From Acanthosepion esculentum (Eukaryota; Mollusca; Cephalopoda; Sepiida; Sepiidae), in the NCBI GenBank assembly GCA_964036315.1, contig CAXIWW010000817.1, positions 1,895,501 through 1,959,500 of the forward strand: DNA of 64,000 nucleotides. The letters are read 5' to 3'. How positions within the stretch are numbered: position 1 is the first letter of the stretch; every line of letters begins with the position of its first letter. Below the pieces are notes generated by a model. The model was not told the DNA's origin, searched no databases, and saw only the letters and a program-made list of their open reading frames with translations. Positions 25,481-39,307 of the stretch are shown piece by piece. Position numbers and translations under genes: made by a program.

Positions 25481-26745
25481 TAGCAAAAGTGCCAACAGCT
25501 GATAGCAAAACTGCTAAAAGCTGATAGCAAAAGTGCCAAAAGCTGATAGAAAAAGTGCCAACAGCTGATAGCAAAAGTGCCAACAGAACTTCAGTGCCAA
25601 CTAGTCCTAGGTATGACTATAAACTACATCTGTCAGCAAGGTTTCTGATCACAAAGGGTCCCAGCTATGAGCAAATAGTGACCCCCCACTAAAAAAAAAC
25701 ACTATGAAAGTATAAAAATACATGTTTATATAAAAACTTGCGAACAACACCAGTTGATAGCAAAAGTGCCAACAGCACAACAGCTGATAGCAAAAGTGCC
25801 AACAGCTGATAGCAAAAGTTCAACAGCTGATAGCAAATGTGCCAACAGCACCACAGTGCCAACTAGTCCTAGGTATGACTATGAACTTCATCTGACAGCA
25901 AGGCTTCTGATCACAAAGGGTCCCAGCTATGAGCAAATAGTGACACCCTACTAAAAAATAACCACTATGAATGTATAAAAATACATGTTTATATAAAAAC
26001 TTGCGAACAACACCAGTTGATAGCAAAAGTGCCAAACAGCACCACAGCTGATAGCAAAAGTTCCAACAGTTAATAGCAAATGAGCCAACAGCTGATAGCA
26101 AAAGTGCCAACAGCACCACAGTGCCAACTAGTCCTAGGTATGACTATAAACTACATCTGACAGCTAGGCTTCTGATCACAAACGGTCCCAGCTATGAGCA
26201 AATAGTGACCCCCCACTAAAAAAAAAACACTATGAAAGTATAAAAATACATGTTTTAATAAAAACTTGCGAACAACACCAGTTGATAGCAAAAGTGCCAA
26301 CAGCACCACAGCTGATAGCAAAAGTGCCAACAGCTGATAGCAAAAGTGCCAACAGCTGATTTCAGAAGTGCCAAAAGCTGATATCAAAAGTGCCAACAGC
26401 TGATAGCAAAAGTGCCAACAGATGATAGCAATAGTGCCAAAAGCTTATAGCAAAAGTGCCAAGAGCTGATAGCAAAAGTGCCAACAGCTGATAGCAAAAG
26501 TGCCAAAAGCTGATAGCAAAAGTGCCAACCCGCTGATAGCAGAAGTGCCAACAGCGGATAGCAAAAGTGCCAACAGCACCACAGTGCCAACCAGTCCTAG
26601 ATATGTCTATAAACTACATCTGACAGCAAGGCTTCTAATCACAAAGGGTCCCAGCTATGAGCAAATAGTGACCCTCCCACTAAAAAAAACACACTATGGA
26701 AGTATAAAAATACATGTTTATATAAAAACTTGCGAACAAAACCAG

Positions 26746-29700
26746 TTGATAGCAAAAGTGCCAACAGCACCACAGCTGATAGCAAAAGTGCCAACAGCAC
26801 CACAGTGCCAACTAGTCCTAGGTATGAATATAAACTACATCAGACAGTTAGGCTTCTGATCACAAAGGGTCCCAGCTATGAGCAAATAGTGACACCCCAC
26901 TAAAAAAAAAACGATATGAAAGTATGAAAATAATTGTTTATATAAAAACTTGCGAACAACACCACTTGATAGCAAAAGTGCCAACGGCACCACAGCTGAT
27001 AGCGAAAGTGCCAACAGCTGATAGCAAAAGAGCCAACAGCTGATAGCAAAAGTGCCAACAGCTTATACCAAAAGTGCCAACAGCTGATAGCAAAAGTGCC
27101 AACAGCACCACAGTGCCAACTAGTCCTAGGCATGACTATAAACTACATCTGACAGCAAGGCTTCTTATCACAAAGGGTCCCAGCTATGAGCAAATAGTGA
27201 CCCCCCATTAAAAAAAAACACTATGAATGTATAAAAATAAATGTTTATATAAAAACTTGCGAACAACACCAGTTGATAGCAAAAGTGCCAACAGCACCAC
27301 AGCTGATAGCAAAAGTGCCAAAAGCTGATAGAAAAAGTGCCAACGGCTGAACGCAAAAGTGCCAACAGCTGATAGCAAAATGCCAACAGCACCACAGTTG
27401 ATAGCAAAATGCCAACAGCTGATAGCAAATGTGCCAACAGCTTATAGCAAATGTGCAAACAGCTGATAGCAAAAGTGCCAACAGCACCACATTGCCAACT
27501 AGTCCTAGGTATGACTATAAACTACATCTGACAGCAAGGCTTCTGATCACAAAGGGTCCCAGCTATGAGCAAATAGTGACCCCCCCACTAAAAAAAAACA
27601 CTATGAATGTATAAAAATACATGTTTATATAAAAACTTGCGAACAACACCAGTTGATAGCAAAAGTGCCAACAGCTGATAGCAAAAGTGCCAACAGCTGA
27701 TAGCAAAAGTGCCAACAGCTGATAGCAAAAGTGCCAACAGCACCACAGTGCCAACTAGTCCTAGGTATGACTATAAACTACATCTGATAGCAGGGCTTCT
27801 GATCACAAAGTGTCCCAGCTATGAGCAAATAGTGACCCCCACTAAAAAAAAAACACTATGAAAGTATAAAAATACATGTTTATATAAAAATTGCGAACAA
27901 CACCAGTTGATAGCAAAAGTGCCAACAGCACCACAGCTGATAGCAAAAGTGCCAACAGCTGATAGCAAAAGTTCCAACAGCTGATAGCAAAAGTGCCAAC
28001 AGCTCATAGCAAAAGTGCCAACAGCACCACAGCTGATAGCCAAAGTGCCAACAGCACCACAGCTGATAGCAAAAGTGCCAACAGCTGATAGCAAAAGTGC
28101 CAACAGCTGATAGCAAAAGTGCCAACAGCACCACAGCTGATAGCAAAAGTGACAACAGCTGATAGCAAATGTGCCAACAGCTGATAACAAAAGTGCCAAC
28201 AGCACCACAGCTGATAGCAAAATGCCAACAGCTGACAGCAAATGTGCCAACAGCTGATAGCAAAAGTGCCAACAGCTGATAGCAAAACTGCCAATAGCAC
28301 CACAGTGCCAACTAGTCTTAGGTATGACTATAAACTACATCTGACAGCAAGTCTTCTGATCACAAAGGGTCCCAGCTATGAGCAAATAGTGAACCCCCAC
28401 TAAAAAAAAAAACAATATGAAAGTATGAAAATACATGTTTATATAAAAACTTGCGAACAACACTAGTTGATAGCAAAAGTGCCAACAGCACCACAGCTGA
28501 TAGCAAAAGTGCCAACAGCACCACAGTGCCAACTAGTCCTAGGTATGAATATAAACTACATCAGACAGTTAGGCTTCTGATCACAAAGGGTCCCAGCTAT
28601 GAGCAAATAGTGACACCCCACTAAAAAAAAACGATATGAAAGTATGAAAATAATTGTTTATATAAAAACTTGCGAACAACACCACTTGATAGCAAAAGTG
28701 CCAACGGCACCACAGCTGATAGCGAAAGTGCCAACAGCTGATAGCAAAAGAGCCAACAGCTGATAGCAAAAGTGCCAACAGCTTATACCAAAAGTGCCAA
28801 CAGCTGATAGCAAAAGTGCCAACAGCACCACAGTGCCAACTAGTCCTAGGCATGACTATAAACTACATCTGACAGCAAGGCTTCTTATCACAAAGGGTCC
28901 CAGCTATGAGCAAATAGTGACCCCCCATTAAAAAAAAAACACTATGAATGTATAAAAATAAATGTTTATATAAAAACTTGCGAACAACACCAGTTGATAG
29001 CAAAAGTGCCAACAGCACCACAGCTGATAGCAAAAGTGCCAAAAGCTGATAGAAAAAGTGCCAACGGCTGAACGCAAAAGTGCCAACAGCTGATAGCAAA
29101 ATGCCAACAGCACCACAGTTGATAGCAAAATGCCAACAGCTGATAGCAAATGTGCCAACAGCTTATAGCAAATGTGCAAACAGCTGATAGCAAAAGTGCC
29201 AACAGCACCACATTGCCAACTAGTCCTAGGTATGACTATAAACTACATCTGACAGCAAGGCTTCTGATCACAAAGGGTCCCAGCTATGAGCAAATAGTGA
29301 CCCCCCCACTAAAAAAAAACACTATGAATGTATAAAAATACATGTTTATATAAAAACTTGCGAACAACACCAGTTGATAGCAAAAGTGCCAACAGCTGAT
29401 AGCAAAAGTGCCAACAGCTGATAGCAAAAGTGCCAACAGCTGATAGCAAAAGTGCCAACAGCACCACAGTGCCAACTAGTCCTAGGTATGACTATAAACT
29501 ACATCTGATAGCAGGGCTTCTGATCACAAAGTGTCCCAGCTATGAGCAAATAGTGACCCCCACTAAAAAAAAAACACTATGAAAGTATAAAAATACATGT
29601 TTATATAAAAATTGCGAACAACACCAGTTGATAGCAAAAGTGCCAACAGCACCACAGCTGATAGCAAAAGTGCCAACAGCTGATAGCAAAAGTTCCAACA

Positions 29701-30240
29701 GCTGATAGCAAAAGTGCCAACAGCTCATAGCAAAAGTGCCAACAGCACCACAGCTGATAGCCAAAGTGCCAACAGCACCACAGCTGATAGCAAAAGTGCC
29801 AACAGCTGATAGCAAAAGTGCCAACAGCTGATAGCAAAAGTGCCAACAGCACCACAGCTGATAGCAAAAGTGACAACAGCTGATAGCAAATGTGCCAACA
29901 GCTGATAACAAAAGTGCCAACAGCACCACAGCTGATAGCAAAATGCCAACAGCTGACAGCAAATGTGCCAACAGCTGATAGCAAAAGTGCCAACAGCTGA
30001 TAGCAAAACTGCCAATAGCACCACAGTGCCAACTAGTCTTAGGTATGACTATAAACTACATCTGACAGCAAGTCTTCTGATCACAAAGGGTCCCAGCTAT
30101 GAGCAAATAGTGAACCCCCACTAAAAAAAAAAACAATATGAAAGTATGAAAATACATGTTTATATAAAAACTTGCGAACAACACTAGTTGATAGCAAAAG
30201 TGCCAACAGCACCACAGCTGATAGCAAAAGTGCCAACAGC
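26746..30240 (+). repeat. 1,721-bp tandem segmental duplication
   Basis: Anchors 26823, 27131, 27510, 27766 and 28323 recur at 28544, 28851, 29231, 29487 and 30044. The offset is 1,721 bp, except for 1,720 where A-runs differ by one base. The match starts at about 26746 and ends near 28518/30239, where the first copy goes to the spacer and the second continues in 22-mers. Each copy holds five long units, including the unusual unit with repeated internal spacers. Confidence 0.88.
27926..28300 (+). repeat. Array with repeated internal 8-bp spacers
   Basis: CAGCACCA occurs at 27926, 28022, 28052, 28126 and 28200, and a variant (TAGCACCA) closes the array near 28,290. Steps of 96, 30, 74 and 74 bp equal 22k+8, so the spacer has been multiplied together with small groups of 22-mers. 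The same array is present in the two duplicates at about 29.65-30.02 kb and 31.51-31.88 kb. A single extra internal spacer also appears in the unit at 3643. Confidence 0.85.
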
Positions 30241-31394
30241 TGATAGCAAAAGTGCCAACAGCTGATAGCAAAAGTGCCGACAGCTGATAGCAAAAGTGCC
30301 AACAGCACCACAGCTGATAGCAAAATGCCAACAGCTGATAGCAAATGTGCCAACAGCACCACAGTGCCAACTAGTCCTAGGTATGACTATAAACTACATC
30401 TGACAGCAAGGCTTCTGATCACAAAGGGTCCCAGCTATGAGCAAATAGTGACCCCCCACTAAAAAAAAAACACTATGAAAGTATAAAAATACATGTTTAT
30501 ATAAAAACTTGCGAACAACACCAGTTGATAGCAAAAGTGCCTAAGCTGATAGCAAAAGTGCCGACAGCTGATAGCAAAAGTGCCAAGAGCACCACAGCTG
30601 ATATTAAAATGCAAACAGCAGTTAGCAAAAGTGCCAACAGCTGATAGCAAAAGTGCCAAAAGCTGAGAGGAAAAGTGCTAACAGCTGATAGCAAAAGTGC
30701 CAACAGCTGATAGCAAAAGTGCCAACAGCACCACATTGCCAACTAGTACTAGGTATGACTATAAACTACATCTGACAGCAAGGCTTCTGACCACAAAGGG
30801 TCCCAGCTATGAGCAAAAAGTGACCCCCCATAAAAAAAAACATCATGAAAGTATAAAAATACATGTTTATATAAAGACTTGCGTACAACACCAGTTGATA
30901 GCAAAAGTGCCAACATCACCACAGCTGATAGCAAAAGTGCCAACAGCTGATAGCAAAAGTTCCAACAGCTGATACCAAAAGTGCCAACAGCTGATAGCAA
31001 AAGTGCCAACAGCACCACAGCTGATAAAAAAAGTGCCAACAGCTGATAGCAAAAGTGCCAACAGCTGATAGCAAAAGTGCCAACAGCACCACAGTGCCAA
31101 CTAATCCTAGGTATGACTATAAACTTCATCTGACAGCAAGGCTTCTGATCACAAAGGGTCCCAGCTATGAGCAAATAGTTACCCCCACAAAAAAAAAAAA
31201 CCACTATGAAAATATAAAAATATATGTTTATATAAAAACTTGCGAACAACACCAGTTGATAGCAAAAGTGCCAACAGCTGATAGCAAAAGTTCCAACAGC
31301 TGATAGCAAAAGTGCCAACAGCACCACAGTACCAACTAGTCCTAGGTATGAATATAAACTACATCTGACAGCAAGTCTTCTGATCAAAAAGGGT

Positions 31395-32124
31395 CCCAGC
31401 TATGAGCAAATAGTGACCCCCACTAAAAAAAAAACACTATGAAAGTATAAAAATACATGTTTATATAAAAATTGCGAACAACACCAGTTGATAGCAAAAG
31501 TGCCAACAGCACCACAGCTGATAGCAAAAGTGCCAACAGCTGATAGCAAAAGTTCCAACAGCTGATAGCAAAAGTGCCAACAGCTCATAGCAAAAGTGCC
31601 AACAGCACCACAGCTGATAGCCAAAGTGCCAACAGCACCACAGCTGATAGCAAAAGTGCCAACAGCTGATAGCAAAAGTGCCAACAGCTGATAGCAAAAG
31701 TGCCAACAGCACCACAGCTGATAGCAAAAGTGACAACAGCTGATAGCAAATGTGCCAACAGCTGATAACAAAAGTGCCAACAGCACCACAGCTGATAGCA
31801 AAATGCCAACAGCTGACAGCAAATGTGCCAACAGCTGATAGCAAAAGTGCCAACAGCTGATAGCAAAACTGCCAACAGCACCACAGTGCCAACTAGTCCT
31901 AGGTATGACTATAAACTACATCTGACAGCAAGTCTTCTGATCACAAAGGGTCCCAGCTATGAGCAAATAGTGAACCCCCACTAAAAAAAAAACAATATGA
32001 AAGTATGAAAATACATGTTTATATAAAAACTTGCGAACAACACTAGTTGATAGCAAAAGTGCCAACAGCACCACAGCTGATAGCAAAAGTGCCAACAGCT
32101 GATAGCAAAAGTGCCAACAGCTGA
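31395..32124 (+). repeat. Third partial copy of the 1,721-bp segment
   Basis: About 31395-32124 matches about 29535-30264 at an offset of 1,860 bp (anchor 30044 to 31904), with few differences, such as AATAGCACC against AACAGCACC and CTTAGG against CCTAGG near the anchor. It carries the same multi-spacer array. It ends where the third copy has CTGAGAGCAAAACTACC. With the two copies at 27.8 and 29.5 kb it makes three copies of this segment. Confidence 0.85.
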
Positions 32125-33752
32125 GAGCAAAACTACCAACAGCTGATAGCAAAAGTGCCAACAGCTGATAGCAAAAGTGCCAACAGCACCACATTGCCAA
32201 CTAGTCCTAGGTATGACTATAAACTACATCTGACAGCAAGGCTTCTGATCACAAAGTGTCCCAGCTATGAGCAAATAGTGACCCCCCACTAAAAAAAAAA
32301 CTCTATGAATGTATAAAAATACATGTTAATATAAAAACTAGCGAACAACACCAGTTGATAGCAAATGTGCCAACAGCACCACAGCTGATAGCAAAAGTGC
32401 CAACAGCTGATAGCAAAAGTGCCAACAGCTGATAGCAAAAGTGCCGACAGCTGATAGCAAAAGTGCCAACAGCACCACAGCTGATAGCAAAATGCCAACA
32501 GCTGATAGCAAATGTGCCAACAGCACCACAGTGCCAACTAGTCCTAGGTATGACTATAAACTACATCTGACAGCAAGGCTTCTGATCACAAAGGGTCCCA
32601 GCTATGAGCAAATAGTGACCCCCCACTAAAAAAAAAACTCTATGAAATAATAAATATACATGTTTATATAAAAACTTGCGGACAACACCAGTTGATAGCA
32701 AAAGTGCCAACAGCACCACAGCTGATAGCAAATGTGCAACCAGCTGATAGCAAAAGTGCCAACAGCTGATAGCAAAAGTGCCAACAGCTGATAGCAAAAG
32801 TGCCAACAGCTGATAGCAAAAGTACCAACAGCACTACAGTGCCAACTAGTCCTAGGTATGACTATAAACTACATCTGACAGCAAGGCTTCTGATCACAAA
32901 GGGTCCAAGCTATGAGCAAATAGTGACCCCCCATAAAAAAAAACATTATGAAAGTATAAAAATACATTTTTATAAAAAAACTTGCGTACAACACCAGTTG
33001 ATAGGAAAAGTGCCAACATCACCACAGCTGATAGCAAAAGTGCCAACAGCTGATAGCAAAAGTGCCAACAGCTGATTGCAAAAGTGCCAACAGCACCACA
33101 GTGCCAACTAGTCCTAGGTATGACTATAAACTACATCTGACAGCAAGGCTTCTGATCACAAAGGGTCCCAGCTATGAGCAAATAGTGACCACCCACTAAA
33201 AAAAAAACACTATGAAAGTATAAAAATACATGTTTATATAAAAACTTGCGAACAACACCAGTTGATAGCAAAAGTGCCAACAGCACCACAGCTGATAGCA
33301 AAAGTACCAACAGCTGATAGCAAAAGTGCCAACAGCTGATAGCAAAAGTGCCAACAGCACCACAGTTCCGACTAGTCCTAGGTATGACTATAAACTACAT
33401 CTGACAGCAAGGCTTCTGATCACAAAGTGTCCCAGCTATGAGCAAATAGTGCCCCCCCACTAAAAAAAAAACACTATGAATGTATAAAAATACATGTTTA
33501 TATAAAAACTTGCGAACACCAGTTGATAGCAAAAGTGCAAACAGCACCAGAGCTGATAGCAAAAGTGCCAACAGCTGAGAGCAAAAGTGCCAACAGCTGA
33601 TAGCAAAAGTGCCAACAGCTGATAGCAAAAGTGCCAACAGCACCACTGTGCCAACAAGTCCAAGTATGACTATAAACTACATCTGACAGCAAGGCTTCTG
33701 ATCACAAAGGGTCCCAGCTATGAGCAAATAGTGACACCGCCACTAAAAAAAA

Positions 33753-34615
33753 ACACTATGAAAGTATAAAAATACATGTTTATATAAAAACTTGCGAACA
33801 ACACCAGTTGATAGCAAAAGTGCCTAAGCTGATAGCAAAAGTGCCGACAGCTGATAGCAAAAGTGCCAAGAGCACCACAGCTGATATTAAAATGCAAACA
33901 GCAGTTAGCAAAAGTGCCAACAGCTGATAGCAAAAGTGCCAAAAGCTGAGAGGAAAAGTGCTAACAGCTGATAGCAAAAGTGCCGACAGCTGATAGCAAA
34001 AGTGCCAACAGCACCACATTGCCAACTAGTACTAGGTATGACTATAAACTACATCTGACAGCAAGGCTTCTGACCACAAAGGGTCCCAGCTATGAGCAAA
34101 AAGTGACCCCCCATAAAAAAAAACATCATGAAAGTATAAAAATACATGTTTATATAAAGACTTGCGTACAACACCAGTTGATAGCAAAAGTGCCAACATC
34201 ACCACAGCTGATAGCAAAAGTGCCAACAGCTGATAGCAAAAGTTCCAACAGCTGATACCAAAAGTGCCAACAGCTGATAGCAAAAGTGCCAACAGCACCA
34301 CAGCTGATAAAAAAAGTGCCAACAGCTGATAGCAAAAGTGCCAACAGCTGATAGCAAAAGTGCCAACAGCACCACAGTGCCAACTAATCCTAGGTATGAC
34401 TATAAACTTCATCTGACAGCAAGGCTTCTGATCACAAAGGGTCCCAGCTATGAGCAAATAGTTACCCCCACTAAAAAAAAAACACTATGAAAATATAAAA
34501 ATATATGTTTATATAAAAACTTGCGAACAACACCAGTTGATAGCAAAAGTGCCAACAGCTGATAGCAAAAGTTCCAACAGCTGATAGCAAAAGTGCCAAC
34601 AGCACCACAGTACCA
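33753..34615 (+). repeat. Copy of 30.47-31.33 kb at offset 3,283 bp
   Basis: Anchors 30754 and 31112 recur at 34037 and 34395. The match covers about 30470-31332, including a rare shortened array motif GTGCCTAAGCTGATAG (near 30,537 and 33,820) and a GATATTAAAATGC variant. Small differences exist, for example GCCAACAG against GCCGACAG and an A-run with a lost T at 31,189-31,200. A further segment around 30.20-30.46 kb recurs at 32.37-32.63 kb (offset 2,167). The whole 26.7-34.6 kb region is thus a nest of overlapping duplications. Confidence 0.83.
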
Positions 34616-34730
34616 ACTAGTCCTAGGTATGACTATAAACTACATCTGACATCAAGGCTTCTGATCACAAAGGGTTCCAGCTATGAGCAAATAGTGACCC
34701 CACACTAAAAAAAACACTATGAATAATAAA

Positions 34731-34764
34731 ATACATGTTTATATAAAATACATGTTTATATAAA
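34731..34764 (+). repeat. 17-bp direct duplication in the A/T-rich part of a body
   Basis: ATACATGTTTATATAAA at 34731-34747 is immediately repeated at 34748-34764. The upstream sequence in the same body is also altered (CTATGAATAATAAAATAC). This is the only such doubling I noticed among the 187 bodies. It looks like a replication-slippage product that has not spread to other units. Confidence 0.85.
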
Positions 34765-37250
34765 AACTTGCGAACAACACCAGTTGATAGCAAACGTGCC
34801 AACAGCACCACAGCTGATAGCAAAAGTGCAAACAGCTGATAGTAAAAGTGCCAACAGCTGATAGCAAAAGTGCCAACAGCTGATAGCAAATGGGCCAACA
34901 GCACCACAGTTCCGACTAGTCCTAGGTATGACTATAAACTACATCTGACAGCAAGGCTTCTGATCACAAAGGGTCCCAGCTATGAGCAAATAGTGACCCC
35001 CCACTAAAAAAAAAACACTATGAAAGTATAAAAATACATGTTTATATAAAAACTTGCGAACAACACCAGTTGATAGCAAAAGTGCCAACAGCACAACAGC
35101 TGATAGCAAAAGTGCCAACAGCCGATAGCAAAAGTGCCAACAGCTGATAGCAAAAGTGCCAACAGCACCACAGCTGATAGCAAATGTGCCAACAGCTGAT
35201 AGCAAAAGTGCCAACAGCACCAAAGTGCAAACTAGTCCTACGTATGACTATAAACTACATCTGACAGAAAGTCTTCTGATCACAAAGGGTCCCAGCTATG
35301 AGCAAATAGTGACCCTCCACTAAAAAAAACACTCTGAAAGTATAAGAATACATGTTTCTCTCAAAAATTGCGAACAACACCAGTTGATAGCAAAAGTGCC
35401 AACAGCTGAAGGCAAAAGTGCCAACAGCTGATAGCAAAAGTGCCAACAGCACCACAGTGCCAACTAGTCCTAGGTATGACTATAAACTACATCTGACAGC
35501 AAGGCTTCTTATCACAAAGAGTCCCAGCTATGTGGAAATAGTGACCCCCCACTAAAAAAAAAAAACACTATGAAAGTATAAAAATACATGTTTATATAAA
35601 AACTTGCGTACAACACCAGTTGATAGCAAAAGTGCCAACAGCACCACAGCTGATAGCAAAAGTGCCAACAGCTGATAGCAAAAGAGCCAACAGCTGATAG
35701 CAAAAGTGCCAACAGCTGATACCAAAAGTGCCAACAGCTGATACCAAAAGTGCCAACAGAACCACATTGACAACTAGTCCTAGGCATGACTATAAACTAC
35801 ATCTGCCAGCAAGGCTTCTGATCACAAAGGGTCCCAGCTATGAGCAAATAGTGACCCCCCATAAAAAAAACATTATGAAAGTATAAAAATACATGTTTAT
35901 AAAAAACTTGCGTACAACACCAGTTGATAGGAAAAGTGCCAACATCACCACAGCTGATAGCAAAAGTGCCAACAGCTTATAGCAAAAGTGCCAAAAGCTG
36001 ATAGCAAAAGTGCTAACCGCTGATAGCAAAAGTGCCAACAGCTGATAGCAAAAGTGCCAACAGCACCACAGTGCCAACTAGTCCTAGGTATGACTATAAA
36101 CTGCATCTGACAGCAAGGCTTCTGATCACAAAGGGTCCCAGCTATGAGCAAATAGTGACCCCCCACTAAAAAAAACACTATGAAAGTATAAAAATACATG
36201 TTTATATAAAAACTTGCGAACAACACCAGTTGATAGCAAAAGTGCCAACAGCACCACAGCTGATAGCAAAAGTGCCAACAGCTGATAGCAAAAGTGCCAA
36301 CAGCTGATAGCAAATGGGCCAACAGCACCACAGTTCCGACTAGTCCTAGGTATGACTATAAACTACATCTGACAGCAAGGCTTCTGATCACAAAGTGTCC
36401 CAGCTATGAGCAAATAGTGACCCCCCACTAAAAAAAAAACACTATGAAAGTATAAAAATACATGTTTATATAAAAACTTGCGAACAACACCAGTTGATAG
36501 CAAAAGTGCCAACATCACCACAGCTGATAGCAAAAGTGCCAACAGCTGATAGCAAAAGTGCCAACAGCTGATAGGAAAAGTGCCAACAGCACCACAGTGC
36601 AAACTAGTCCTAGGTATGACTATAAACTACATCTGACAGCAAAGGCTTCTGATCACAAAGGGTCCCAGCTATGAGCAAAGAGTGACCCCCCACTAAAAAA
36701 AAAAAATATGAATGTATAAAAATACATGTTTATATAAAAACTTGCGAACAAAACCAGTTGATAGCAAAAGTGCCAACAGCAACACAGCTGATAGCAAAAG
36801 TGCCAACAGCTGATAGCAAAAGTTCCAACAGCTGATAGCAAAAGTGCCAACAGCTTATAGCAAAAGTGCAAACAGCTGATAGCAAAAGTGCCAACAGCAC
36901 CACAGTGCCAACTAGTCCTAGGTATGACTATAAACTACATCTGACAGCAAGGCTTCTGATCACAAAGGGTCCCAGCTATGAGCAAAGAGTGACCCCCCAC
37001 TAAAAAAAAACACAATGAAAGTATAAAGATACATGTTTATATAAAATTTGCGAAAAACACCAGTTGATAGCAAAAGTGCCAAGACCACCACAGCTGATAG
37101 CAAAAGTGCCAACAGCACCACAGTGCCAACTAGTCCTAGGTGTGACCATAAACTACATCTGACAGCAAGGCTTCTGATCACAAAGGGTCCAAGCTATGAG
37201 CAAATAGTTAAATCCCACTAAAAAAAAACACTATGAAGGTATAAAAATAA

Positions 37251-38752
37251 ATGTTTATATAAAAACTTGCGAACAACACCAGTTGATAGCAAAAGTGCCA
37301 ACAGCTGATAGCAAAAGTGCCAACAGCTGATAGCAAAAGTGCCAACAGCACCACAGTGCCAACTAGTCCTAGGTATGACTATAAACTACATCTGACAGCA
37401 AGGCTTCTGTTCACAAACGGTCCCAGCTCTGAGCAAATAGTGACCCCACACTAAAAAAAAACACTATGAAAGTATAAAAATAAATGTTTATATAAAAACT
37501 TGCGAACAACAACAGTTGATAGCAAAAGTGCCAACAGCACCACAGCTGATAGCAAAAGTGCCAACAGCTGATTGCAAAAGTGCCAACAGCTGATACCAAA
37601 GTGCCAAAAGCTGATAGCAAAAGTGCCAACAGCTGATAGCAAAAGTGCCAACAGATGATAGCAAATGTGCCAACAGCTGATAGAAAAAGTGCCAACAGCT
37701 GATAGCTAAAGTGCCAACAGCTGACAGCAAAAGTGCCAACAGCTGATAGCAAAAGTGCCAAAAGCTGATACCAAAAGTGCCAACAGCTGATAGCACAAGT
37801 GCCAACAGCTCATAGCAAAAGTGCCAACAGCTCATAGCAAAAGTGCCAACAGCACCACAGTGCCAACTAGTCCTAGGTATGACTATAAACTACATCTGAC
37901 AGCAAGGATTCTGATCACAAAGTGTCCCAGCTATGAGCAAATAGTGACCCCCACTAAAAAAAAACACTATGAATGTATAAAAATACATGTTTATATAAAA
38001 ACTTGCGAACAACACCAGTTGATAGCAAAAGTGCCAACAGCTGATAGCAAAAGTGCCAACAGCTGATAGCAAAAGTGCCAACAGCACCACAGTGCCAACT
38101 AGTCCTAGGTATGACTATAAACTACATCTGACAGCAAGGCTTCTGTTCACAAACGGTCCCAGCTCTGAGCAAATAGTGACCCCACACTAAAAAAAAACAC
38201 TATGAAAGTATAAAAATAAATGTTTATATAAAAACTTGCGAACAACAACAGTTGATAGCAAAAGTGCCAACAGCACCACAGCTGATAGCAAAAGTGCCAA
38301 CAGCTGATTGCAAAAGTGCCAACAGCTGATACCAAAGTGCCAAAAGCTGATAGCAAAAGTGCCAACAGCTGATAGCAAAAGTGCCAACAGATGATAGCAA
38401 ATGTGCCAACAGCTGATAGAAAAAGTGCCAACAGCTGATAGCTAAAGTGCCAACAGCTGACAGCAAAAGTGCCAACAGCTGATAGCAAAAGTGCCAAAAT
38501 CTGATACCAAAAGTGCCAACAGCTGATAGCACAAGTGCCAACAGCTCATAGCAAAAGTGCCAACAGCTCATAGCAAAAGTGCCAACAGCACCACAGTGCC
38601 AACTAGTCCTAGGTATGACTATAAACTACATCTGACAGCAAGGATTCTGATCACAAAGTGTCCCAGCTATGAGCAAATAGTGACCCCCACTAAAAAAAAA
38701 CACTATGAATGTATAAAAATACATGTTTATATAAAAACTTGCGAACAACACA
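37251..38752 (+). repeat. 736-bp tandem segmental duplication (two long units per copy)
   Basis: About 37251-38016 matches 37987-38752 at constant offset 736 (anchors 37374/38110 and 37878/38614). Only a few substitutions are visible, for example AAAAGCTGATACC against AAAATCTGATACC. Both copies share rare features: CTGTTCACAAACGG and CAGCTCTGAGC in the first body, AAGGATTCTGATC in the second, and duplicated CAGCTCATAG array variants. The match ends at 38753, where the second copy has CACAAG for CACCAG. Confidence 0.88.
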
Positions 38753-39307
38753 AGTTGATAGCAAAATTGCCAACAGCTGATAGCAAAAGTGCCAACAGCA
38801 CCACAGTGCCAACTAGTCCTAGGTATGACTATAAACTACATCTGACAGCAAGGCTTCTCATCACAAAGGGTCCCAGCTATGAGCAAATAGTGACCCCGCA
38901 CTAAAAAAAAAAAACACTATGAAAGTATAAAAATACATGTTTATATAAAAACTTGCGAACAACACCAGTTGATAGCAATAGTGCAAACAGCACCACAGCT
39001 GATAGCAAAAGTGCCAACAGCTGATAGCAAAAGTGCCAACAGCTGATAGCAAAAGTGCCAACAGCACCACAGTGCCAACTAGACCCAGGTATGACCATAA
39101 ACTACATCTGACATCAAGGCTTCTGATCACAAAGGGTCCCAGCTATGAGCAAAGAGTGACCCCCCACTAAAAAAAAACACTATGAAAGTATATAAATACA
39201 TGTTTATATAAAATTTGCGAACAACACCAGTTGATAGCAAAAGTGCCAAGACCACCACAGCTGATAGCAAAAGTGCCAACAGCACCACAGTGCCAACTAG
39301 TCCTAGG

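Larger units (their letters stand above)
19994..30381 (+). repeat. F1 part c: 29 satellite units
   Basis: Body anchors lie at 19994, 20235, 20521, 20960, 21308, 21944, 22209, 22492, 22930, 23214, 23515, 23802, 24197, 24575, 24846, 25612, 25874, 26139, 26602, 26823, 27131, 27510, 27766, 28323, 28544, 28851, 29231, 29487 and 30044. The unit at 24846 is the longest in F1 (766 bp to the next anchor) and contains an internal duplication of its 22-mer array. From about 26.7 kb the block turns into a nested set of segmental duplications with a 1,721-bp period. Confidence 0.95.
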
